From NCBI RefSeq assembly GCF_024763615.1, contig NC_077223.1, forward strand, positions 10,602,001-10,666,000: a stretch of DNA of 64,000 nt, given 5' to 3'. The notes below the pieces were generated by a model that did not search any database, had not been told where the DNA came from, and saw only the letters and a list, made by a program, of their open reading frames with translations. A program made the position numbers and the translations under genes. Of the stretch, positions 28,401 to 40,400 are shown in pieces. The DNA comes from Phlebotomus papatasi (lineage: Eukaryota; Arthropoda; Insecta; Diptera; Psychodidae). Position 1 is the stretch's first letter; the number at the start of each line of letters is the position of its first letter.

Positions 28401-31400
28401 TGTGCGATGGGCGTAATGGTGATGAAGATCCCAAAAAATTAAGTAATACGCATAGCCTAATGTACAATATCGAATAAAAATTCTAAAAGATATTAAGAAT
28501 CTAAGATATTTAATTTAAAAAGAACACAAAACACTTCTTTCCATTATTTTTTTGTTTTGTGTTTATTCTGCACTTAAACTTAAATTACATTTACTCGGCA
28601 ACTCTTCGGCACATTTTGTCAAATTCACCTCGCTCAATTCGGCATTTTCACCTTTTATGAATGGTTAATAGAATTTTCTTGTCAAAAATAGACTTTGGAA
28701 AATAACTTGAAAAGCGTTTTCCTCATTCAGATAGAGAAGAGGGATAAATTCTCTATAAAAATAAATTTACAGGAGCCCGTAATAAAGCAAATCCAAATAT
28801 GATAAATTTACCCCATGCCTGTTACTATTTGCCCCAGCATTTTTTAGAAATGCTTACAAAATTATCTTTTAGAAAACGGCTCGATAAATGTATTTCCTTA
28901 CAAAATAGAGGAAAATGACTTTCAAAAAGTTGTAGAGCGGAACATTTCCTATATAAAACTGGATTAATAGAAATTTATGGGTTGTTCAGGTAGCTTGCGA
29001 AAAAAATAAAATATCCATTTTGTGACTTTTTGCCCCAGTCTCCCCTACTGTTGTTGGTGATTGAAGTATCAAGAATATGTGATGTGAACTTGCACTTTAA
29101 TTTCCGGTTAATTTATTAATAGTTTAGTTCTTTCTAGATATTTCACTCAGAGTGGTTATTTTTGATAAAAAAAAAACTAAAAGAAAAATACATCTTCGCA
29201 AAATCCTCAGACGGACAATATGTATAGTAAGGCCATGTAACTCCGACGATTGCAAAACTCGGATGCCGCGACCGATTTAACTCCGATACATCCACTTAAA
29301 ATATAATTTATATTTTTATTTCTGTAATTAATTACTGAAGTATCATATTATAACTATTCTACTTTAAGAAAAACCAAAAATTATATTTTTATCGGTTTAA
29401 TAAGTGGGTAAAAGAAATATTTTTTAAGCTCGGGTCAGCTGGGTTGTGTACTAAAAATTTAATTTCTGAGAAAATTTTGCTGTTGACAGCTCGGCGCTGG
29501 AAAAAGTTTAGTGTTTTTTCTATATAATAAAACATTATTTGCAATCAAAATTATTAATAAAAGTTAGTGTAGTTATTGATCTACAAGGTGAGTAAGAGTT
29601 TATTGATAATATATTAATAATTCATACAGAAATAAGTGATTTTTGTGAATGTTTACATTTCGATGCATGTCGGATGCGGTGAAAGTCAATGTTTTGGTTC
29701 AGAATTTGCATTGTTCAGGACTCTTTTTCTGTTTCAGATGCCAAAGGGAACAAAAGAAAAGACCTATAAGGACAAGCCCTACTCTAAGGAAGGTCTTAGG
29801 AATGCCTTGCAGTGTGTACGAGATGGTTCTACCATAGCATATGCATCCAAAACATTTAATGTCCCAAGAACAACACTGCACAACAAATTGACCGGCAAAT
29901 ACCCAGAGGAGTGCCCCAATGGCAGGCCAACAATTCTTTCAAAAGAACAGGAAAAAGAACTTGTCAAATGGATCCTGGGATGTGCGGATGGCTGGCATCC
30001 CATCGGGAAGGAACAAGTTCTGGACAGCGTTAAACTCATCTGTGAGGTCTACAAAATTCCAAACCATTTTACAGCTGGAAGACCCGGAGACGTTTAGTTC
30101 AGGAATTTTCTTAAGCGTCATCCAGAGCTCAGCATGCGCAAGCCAAAATCCTTCTCATTGGAAAGAGCTACTGTTACTGCTGAAGACCTCACGGAATGGT
30201 TTCAGAATTGTCTTAAATATTTCACAGAACACAACCTTCTGAGCATTTCACCAGACCGTGTTTTTAATTGCGACGAAAGTGCCTTCTTTTTGACACCGGA
30301 AGATGGAAGTGTCCTGTCCAGGAGAGGTTCACGTGTAGTTCCATCTCTTAAAAATTCAGGACCGAAGCAATGTATCACAGTACTCCTCAGGGTGTCAGCT
30401 ACTGGCGAACTTGCTCCTCCAATGGCTGTTCATAAAACTGACATTACTCCAAAAATTGCTATTCACAACGCAGAAGGATGGAAAATGGGAACGTCACCAC
30501 AGAGTGGCTGGATGGATGGGCCACTTTTCTATGCTGGTCTTTATTTCCCGAAAATTGTTTTCCAACATTCAGAGGAGTCCATTATCAATAACCAATACAA
30601 TTATCAATAACCAGCACGATCAGGCCACCGACAATAATCCTTCAAATGATCCAGTCATCCCTGGAAACCAACTCTCTGCAACTTCTGAGACTCAACCGAT
30701 CTTCGACACACTAAAACAATGCTATTTCTGGCCAGGAGAAATTCCAAAACGTCGTCAGAAGAAGAGGGTCAAAGCCAGCAATGTCAAACACCAGTATATT
30801 GTATCTTCCGAGGAAATTATCGCGGAACAGGAGGAAAAATTGAGGCAGGATTTACAAAAAAAGAAAGAAATTGCTGAACGGAAGTTGACCAGAGAGAGGA
30901 ACAAAAAATAAGGGCAGAAGAAAAGGAGATAAAACTAAAGGAGAAACACATGGTAAAGAAAAGGCTCAAATGCCAATTGAAGCTGAAAAGAAAAAACGTG
31001 GAAGGAAGTCAGCCAAGAAAACCGAGGAAAAATCAAAGAATTGAGTGCAATCTTAAAATAAATAAAAATATATATAATTAAATAATAAATTAATGAAATA
31101 AATTGATGGAATAAAACTCTAAAAAATGTTTTTGAAATAATATTTTCTCATTTTTATGCATTAAACTTTTCCTTAAAATGAGCATCCGAGTTTCATCGAA
31201 TTCAACGGAGTTACAAAAAAGCATCGCAGTAACATTCTTGCGCATATATTAATATTATCGTAATTTTATTAATTTTCATCAATATTATTGCTAAAATTCT
31301 ATTTCTATTATGATTCTAAATTAAACAAAGAATAATTCTATTGATTTGGAATGGCGAAAAAAATATTTCATCAGTCCAAAAACAAGCATTAAAGTCGCAC

Positions 31401-34400
31401 TCAATGAAAAGTATCCGGATTACCTCTCTTTACTATATATCGCTTTCCATACAAAATTTTCCATTTCTTCTTCAGAACAGAAAAATTCTAATGAAATCAA
31501 AATTCACATTCCTTTCTTTTTCAAGCATTTTGCATATGACTATCTCACTCTTTCTCACTCTTCTTCTTTTTTAAAACGTCACAATAAGTTTCATTTAGAT
31601 TATGTGTAATACGTTTCAGAGAGAAAAGCATTTGAATTTTGATTTCATGTAGTTTTCTTGATTTAAATGTAGTTGTGCAATAAATCATAAGAAAAATCAC
31701 AGTAAAAAAATGTAATTTTTACGGCGTTATCACACTTGCACATTGAAATTTTAATGTGATTCACATTAATTGTCGCTTGTGAGCGTCCAAATATGTTATT
31801 TGTGTCTTTGAGTCACTTAATATTTGGGTTTTCTTTTTAATTTATTGATAAAGAAGTGGACTTGGCTTGCAAAAATAAATTTAAATTTACCTAAAGCATA
31901 AATATTTCTCACATTAAAAAATTAAAGAGAAAATCACATTAATTTTTCGCATTAATGCTATAAATCGATTTATATCAAATTTTTCGGGCCAAGTCTACCT
32001 TTTTATCAACAAATAGATCAAATTTTGAATATAAAATGATTCAAACACACAAATTACACAATTGGACTCTCACCAGCGACAATTAATGTGAATCATATTA
32101 AAATTTTAATGTGCAAGTGTGATAACACAGTTATTTTGCGTATTTCTAGCATAAATCTTTTTAAACTTGGAATTCTTGATATGTAAGAGGTTCCATCTAT
32201 GGCAATAATTTGTAACGTATCGATCTCTTTTATCTTGGAAAATTTCGAAATTTTTCAACTTAACATGTTTTGCGCCATGTTCCCTTACCACACATACAGA
32301 TTCCAATGAATTGGAAAAATGTGCTGTATATAAAAATTATGTTTTGCAGCTTCCCTGCTTTTACTGACTCTTTTCATGTCAAATGTTGCACGAGAAATTC
32401 TGCACTGTAGGAGTGCTTTTCCTAAAGAAATGTCTTTAGCATCTTTTTTCTCACAGAGAAAGAAATTGTATTGAAGAAGGCAAAAGACGTTCGGTATAGT
32501 ACGTTTTTGAGCATTGAGTACAATCAATGTAAGAAATCATTTGTATATACGCAAAAGTTTGTAATGGAGTTTGTTAAGTGAAACTTTCTTGTGAACTTGC
32601 TTTACTATTGTTACTCATGTTGCCCTTGTGGGCATTGAATGAACTGGAGAAGAAGTCACAAAATAGCTTAAATACGTTGCATGGTACTTACATAGTACTG
32701 TGAGTTGAACATCTGCTGAGACAGGTTCCCTCACCCCATTGTCAGCAGCACATTGATAAACTCCAGCATGCTGTCGCTCAACCCGGTCGAGAACTAGAGT
32801 AGAACTATCTGACAGATGAGTAGAACCCGCCAGGGGATCCCTCTTGTACCAGTAGATCGATGGTACAGGATTTCCTGATGCTTTGCACTCAAGTGTCACG
32901 GTACTGCCCTTACGAGCTGTCACCAGACCATTTTGAGGCACAGCACGTACTGTAGGTGGCACTAAAAATCAAAATGCAAAGAGGTTATGTCGAAAAGATA
33001 ACCTTACTTTTTTAGGTTAATTCCTACATAACCTCACTATAACCAATATAAACAATCATCATTTTTTTAAAAAGCGCCTTTTTCGCCAAGACAGAAAAAT
33101 GTTCTAATTATCTCCCCAATTATTTGCATGAAAGATTTTGCACTGCACTATTATATTTTTTGCTTTAAGCTCAGAATATCATGAAAATAGGGAATGAAGG
33201 AAAGAAGCTTTTGTCACCACAAAGGACGATATAAAAAAAAGTCGAAAATGTATTTTTAACTTGTTTTACAGTCTGCCATTCTCATCCCAGTAAAATGTAT
33301 AAGTATTGAATGAAAAGAGCTCTTACTAGAGGTTTTCTATGACTAATTGGTGCAAATGGATTTTCCAGTTACGATCCAAAGAATCCGTAAACTGTGTTTC
33401 AGAATTAATTTAAAGGATGGGTAGTCCTCTCTGTTCCAGGGTGCATTATCAAGAGACGATGGAAAATTGTAGCAATTTCAGTGATTGACATAATTGGTCT
33501 ATTAGAATATTATTTACTTCTAAAATTGAGCATTTTCATGCTTATTTAGTGATTTAGTACAGAACTTGATATTGAAATAAATAGTTAAATGGTAAAATAA
33601 ATTTCTGCCTGAGGAAGTTAAATATTTAATGAGATGCTGAGAGCAAAAGGGGCCTATCGTATATACATCTCTTGATTTTAAATAGCCCAAAATTTGCTCT
33701 AAAAGTGTCACTCTACTTTGTACAACAAATAAAACTTACCTAAAATTTCAAGAGTGTGAACTTGATCCCTGGTCTCTTGGTCACCAATCTGGCAGATGTA
33801 GTCTCCGGCATCTTGAGTCCGAACACCGGTTATCTGCAAATCGTACGTGTCAACAAGCTTGAAACGATTGTCGCGTGTAATCATGAGGGGACCAGCAGTT
33901 AGAACTGAACTTCCGCGTCGCCAGAGCAACACAAAGGTACCGAGGTTCTGCACGCGACACGGAAGGGTGACGGTATCCCCCGTGGTGACTTTGTAGAGAT
34001 TTCCGCGTGAAATGAACTTTGGCAAAACTGTAGGCATTCCATCGCCATTCAAGTGTGACATGTCCAACGACTGGCAGACACCTAAGGTGGCAAAGAGATA
34101 ACAAAAGCTTTCACAGTAACTCACCATAGAAATTCAATCAACCCGACACCGAAACTTTCACATGTGACTGCCAGGGGAATGCCACATGGCAGTCAAAGCA
34201 CCCTCACCCATTCCCAAGGGATGAGATCATGTCAATGAGCATTTCAAATACAAGTGCCAACATGTGTCCAGAAAGTCAACCTCATACTATTTTTATTAAC
34301 TTCCCAACGAACCTATGATGAATGAGAAGGATGAGAAGGACAAAAAGGGCTGGAAAAGCATTCTACTTCTGCGGAATGCTCGAATTTTTGACCCTGAATA

Positions 34401-37400
34401 ATCAAGTTACTCATCACAAAGTCTAGCATTTCACATAGATTTATAAAAGATTTAAAATTCACCCTGAATCACGAAATTGAGAAATTATTGGCTCATGATA
34501 GTGTTGGAACTAGTTCAAATGGTTTTTCACATGGAAAAATAGTCTTTTCACTTTTTTTTTTAGTAAGATCTACTTCATCGATTTGGCAAAACTTTTATTA
34601 TACTCTACATAGGGTAAAATGAGGTAATTTGGAACCATTTTTTTTTACAATTTGGGACAGGGGCATGACGTTTCCTATGTTTCCCATGTGTTTCTAGTGT
34701 GCCGAAAAAACTTTGGAGTTCATTCGGTGTTTTCTGTCATTGTGGAATGAATTAGCAAAAAATACAAATACAAAATAAAAGCCAATTTAATATGGAATGG
34801 GCAACCGAAAATCCCAAATTGGTAACCTACGTAGTTTCGGAGATATCTCGTGAAATGTGTAAGGAAACCGTAAAAAATTTACACTAAAACTGGTTGCATT
34901 TTTCAGAGCTAATGTCACCCCCCTGATTTGGGACATTTGAGATTTTCTCACTGTTGAGATTCAAAGGGAAGAAAAGCTGTTTCTTCTATTTCGCGGTCTT
35001 TGTTTTCTCTTCGCTCATCTGAAACAGTGCGAAAGTCTCAAATGTCCCGAATTATAAATGGTTCCAAATTACCTCATTTTACCCTACATCAGAAAAACAT
35101 TCTTTTGACAAAATTTAATCAAAAAAAGTAACAAATATTTCTTCACAGAAACTAACATTACTCTCTCTCTCTGTAGAGTCTGCACAATAAATGATTTCAG
35201 CACTAGACATTTGAATTGGGATTTAATTCTCCACTGAGATTCTGAGTGTATGAGTACAAGAAAAGTCCTCGGAGAAGTGGCTTGTATATAGTTGATAAAC
35301 TAGAGAAACTTTCATCCTCCGGCTTAAGAAGTTGTATCTTTTTTTCTGCTTCTGCACCTTCGTCCAAATCTAAGTGGATTTATTGGATTGTTCTTGCAAA
35401 AGATTGATCCAGGAAATGAAATAATTTGAGCAAAGCTCTATAATTAATAAGATATTGAATGGAAGTCATTAAAAGTAAAGATTATTATTTAAAGTAAGTT
35501 GGGAAGTTTGGTATAGCAGCTAAAATTTTCCAACTCACATTAACTATACAGTCGTTATTCCTCAGTTACATTATCATAAATTATTTAAACTCTTCTTTAA
35601 TATAAATTTTAATTAGAAATTCCGTACGGGGAAGTGGGCACCTTTGAATCAGTACATCTTTAAAATCAGGCAAATTTCTCCTGTTTTACTGCTGGAATTC
35701 AAAGAAAAAGCAGTTATATAATCGACTTTTTTTTTATCCAACTATCGCTTTGGAGTTTAAACGGTAAAAGATATCAACTGCCGGTTTTCGAAGACCCCCA
35801 AAAAAAACAATACCTCCGGACTTTTCCCTAACCTCACTCCAACTCCTACAAAACCATGTTTTTCAGTTTTTCTTAAAATTTAGATCGCTCAGAATAAGAA
35901 ACGAATAACTCGCAGTAGGCAAATTTAACAGAACAGCGATTTGAAGCTGAGATTTTACATGCAGAGTATAGGACTTTTGAAATTTTTGACTTTGAAAATA
36001 TTTACCTTTCAAATATTCACAGGGAAGGTAGAGGGTATAAAGAAGTATCCAAAAAACGAATAAAACGATTTTTATAAAAAAAAAAAAATTCGAGTTGTTC
36101 GACTTATATTCTGGGTCGTCGATTTGCCCAAGCTTTTTTTAAATGATTTTCGGATATGTTTTAGATGTAGTCCAGATGTACGTTTTGTCCAAATATATCT
36201 ATGATCAGAAAACTCGCCATTTTGAAATATTGAAGATCAAAGGTCAATCACTTTGGAAAACTCATTTTTTAACCGATTCGGTTAAATTTGGATTTTTTGG
36301 AAATGCATTAAAATTTTTAACCCGACTGTATCGTTTCTCATCGATGTACCGAAAATTAATTAGTTTTTTGTGGGAAATTATTTTTTTATTTGACCTTAAG
36401 TTTGTTTTATAGCCAATAGGGTAAGGGCTCATAATTTTGGACAGTCTGCTTATAAGCATCGAAGTTCCAAGTTTGAAGTGCGATATTTTCAATACTAATT
36501 GACATTTCTTGTTACTCTCTTTCCAGAAGGGTTGTTTAGAAACTTAGCAAGCTATTTATCGTCTTATTTTTAATAAAATTAATTTAATACGTTTAAAAAT
36601 GAATTGATATGTAGAGGTGACTTTGGCTCTTATTTTGGACAACTTGTTTATTAATTTGGCCAACTTGGCTGTAAATTTGGACAGCTAGTCCGCCTCAATA
36701 GGATGCCCATTGTTCTTCATTTGATGAACCAATCTTACCAAGTCCTCTTCCTGTTCATGTAAGGGAAACCTAGAATGTCACAGAAGCCCGGAAACTTTCC
36801 ATATCATTCATTAAAGTGAGTTGACTTCGATACTCCAAGTACGTGCGGATTCGCTCATTCCCTGACCTTTCCGGGAGCCTTTCAAGGCATTTCTCGCTAC
36901 ATCTCTTTCGTAGAGATGATGCTTCTTTGTTTCTCCAGGCATTTGTCCAACCTAGACATCACAAAAGCTAAAACTTCACGAAATTTCGTGAGAAAAACAC
37001 CTGTCCAAAATAAGAGCTATCACCTCACTGGTGAATGTCTTAAAAAATTTTCCATTTTTCACACGAAAAATCTAATTCATAAGGCAAATCTCACTTCAGA
37101 TCAAATGTACAAATCACCACTAACGTGAATCAACACAATATTCAATGAATATTCAATAATATCACTCAAAAAAAGCGAAGAAACTTTGTTAGTACTTCAC
37201 CACGGCTAAATAAGAACTGAAGTAAACACGAAGTTCTGTCATATTTCTCGTAAGCAATTGCTCACACTGAATTTTCAACAAAGCAATTTCAACTCAAATC
37301 ATATTCAAAATTTAACGTATTTAGTGTCAAAATCTTCCAAAAAGAACAAATATTTAGATAGAATTCATTATTCATCAAATATTGAAATAAAAATCCATCA

Positions 37401-40400
37401 TTTTAATCAATTTATTTTTAGTGTTCAATGTTATCCTCAAAGTGTCCAAAATAAGAAACTGGACAAAATTATGAGCCTTTCCCTATTCTAGTTAAAAATT
37501 ATTTTTCGATTTTCGAGTGAATTTAATCGTTAATAAACCGGTACACACCCGAAAAACATGCAAAAAATAATTCACGGATAGCTCTATCTCGTGAGTTCGA
37601 GCATTCTGCAAAGCTTGAACGCTTTGGCATCTCTTTTATTTGTAACTCAACCATATCATAACGTAATTTAGCTACACAATATTCACATTTATTATGTGAA
37701 ACTAAATTATTTATATCCTTATAAGGTCCAGTTCCATTTAAAAGTAAGAGAAAAGCCCTATTTAAAGGTGTTCCAATTCAAAGGTGTATTAATTTGAAAA
37801 TGAAATCATATGAGAAATATATAAAACATAGACAATCAAATTAAACGGAAGTGTTTGAATTTAAAACTTGCTTTGTCAAATGTACAACTGTAACCATTTC
37901 CTGTTACGCAAAGACCAGGGGAAATTGGGGCACTACCGCATACTTTTGAACTGGATTTCCCAAGAAAATCGTAAAATCATATTGCTTTCCTAAATACATT
38001 ACAAGTGTTTTGTATTAACATGTCTAGAAAATTTGGAAAGCTTGGACCTCTACGAAGAAACATAATTTTGTTTTTTTTTCTTATCTCTAAATTTCCGGTA
38101 TCTGACATTTTTGTTTAACTGCAAACTTTGTACACAAAATCCCTGAAAATTTTATAAATTTCTCTTTGAAAAATAAATAAATTACGGAATATTTTAGGAA
38201 ATCAAATTTCCATGTGATAAATCCTCATGCACGAATTTGTTTAAGCAAAATAACGAGTTCAAGCAATTAAGAAAGTCTAGTCAACCATTTTTTTCTATGT
38301 TAAGGGTCAATTCGTCGTGCAATTAAAATGTCAAATCCAATAAGTAAATACATGGTTGTTTGAATATGCTGGAGTGCTCTTCGTTTCACTCCAAATATTT
38401 ATGCTGTGTAAAAACACCAGTGAATTCATTACATTGATGTCGATATGAAAATTCTCCGGGAAACTTAATTAAATAAATAATTTTAGAGAGACCAAAAAAA
38501 TGTGAGTGAATTTAATAATACAACTGCATACCCTAAAAGGTTGAAATATTTTCATAACTTTCATCAAAGGAAGGCTTATAGTATGAACATTCTATCTCGA
38601 AAGTATCATAATAATATAAATGTCAATTAATTTTTCTGGTATTCAGTCAGAAGAATAGAATGCTGACTAATATACTAATTCTATGTTCAGAAATAATACG
38701 CATTTATAGTACTATTCCAATGAAAAATGATAATATTTTTAGCACTTCATTGTTCTAAACTCAAGTGCTTCTGCATTATCGACATTTCTTTGTATTGGTT
38801 TCTGTCTCGACTGTTCAGAGTTCTTTAAGATTTTTGAGTCTCTCACAGGAAATTAAGTCTATTATAGGTAATACAATTAGCATTAACTGTAGACTTTCTG
38901 TTCTGTGCTGGATCGATACAATTAACCTTATCAGTTTAATACAACTAAACCAAGGAGTACTGAAATACTTATAGAAACTTATAGAAACTGAAGTTCTGAA
39001 TAAAATAGTTGATGTGCAAGTTTTAAATGGAACTTCAATGATGCTATTTCAATAAAAAATGAACATGATTTTTTAGCACTCAACTGTTCTCAAGTGCTTC
39101 TGCATTATCGACATTTCTTTGTATTGTTTTGTGTTACAACTATTTTGTGAGACAGGAACCAGCACAAAGAAAAGTCGATAATGAAGAAGCACTTGAGAAT
39201 AATAAAGTTCAAAACATACATGTTAATTTTCGGTAGATTACTGACGGCAATTCATATACGAAGGTCAAGGAGATGAACTCCCTCCGGATGCGTCAGAGGG
39301 TGCAATCCTTTCAGGACAGGAAAACACAAAATTCTTTGCCAAAGCTTTCGACGCTTCAACGCGTCTTCCTCAGTGGTCAAATCTGTGATTTGTCTCTGAA
39401 ATTTTGTCCGCACTGTCTGTCTACTACTCCAAATGAGGATTTACAGGGAAAATTGGGAATTCGTCGCGGGTACTCCTTATTGGACATTGATATGAGGCCA
39501 ACTCATATCATAGTTGGCCTCATATCAATGTCCAATAAGGAGTACCCGCGACGAATTCCCAATTTTTCCTGTAAATCCTCATTTGGAGTAGTAGACAGAC
39601 AGTGCGGACAAAATTTCAGAGACAAATCACAGATTTGACCACTGAGGAAGACGCGTTGAAGCGTCGAAAGCTTTGGCAAAGAATTTTGTGTTTTCCTGTC
39701 CTGAAAGGATTGCACCCTCTGACGCATCCGGAGGGAGTTCATCTCCTTGACCTTCGTATACATGTTAATTTTTCATTGGAATAGCACCATGTCACAATTT
39801 TGACGTTTATTTTTAACCTCGTGATCAATTTTCGTACATGTACTAATTTTTGTTGATTGTGGCGTAGTCCACAGTTAAAATATTTAATTCTTCTAAACAA
39901 TTTACAATTGCGGATTTTATTGCTAAACAGATATTCAGGTAAACTTTTTCAAACTTTATATCAGACATCTGACATACAGTAGAGTCTCGTTATAGTCCAT
40001 ATTTGGTTTCAGATTTGACACTTGGGTCGCATTATAGTCCATGTAATTTTTCAAAATTATCAACGACTTTTAGTATTGAAATTGCTCGATGGCTTCCACT
40101 TTCTTTGCGATTGTGGTACTTGTCCTTGCTCTCTTCATTGTGGATCACAATTATCACAACTACTTAATAAAGTTTGCCAAAAATATTAAAATAATTACAG
40201 TAGACTCTCTCAAATTCGGGCATATGGGACCTAAATGTCAGCCGAATTAGACAGAAATTCGGGCGACAAAGTTTTTGAAATGCAACGAATTTTTATTCAT
40301 GTGCATATAGATATTGAGTTTACACACTCATATATAACGTAAATTGCATGAAAATCCCTCAATAATGCAAAATAACATCAAAACTAAGACAAGCCATGCC

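Larger units (their letters stand above)
10811..32691 (-). other. klingon-like intron 3, about 21.9 kb
   Basis: The intron is bounded by GTAAGT at 32691-32686 and an acceptor AG at 10812-10811. It contains three PIF/Harbinger-like MITEs, a pogo-like transposon, two large GGG-ended elements with nested insertions, tandem palindromes, tRNA-like segments and a minisatellite relic. The stretches 10839-11908, 15668-17690, 20166-21862 and 24719-27109 show no supported feature beyond simple sequence, such as a C-run at 17299-17319. Confidence 0.8.

Noticed and set aside
39273..39763. Identical ~80-residue frames on both strands
   Set aside because: They are the two arms of the 506 bp palindrome read in opposite directions, with no known domain; not counted as genes.
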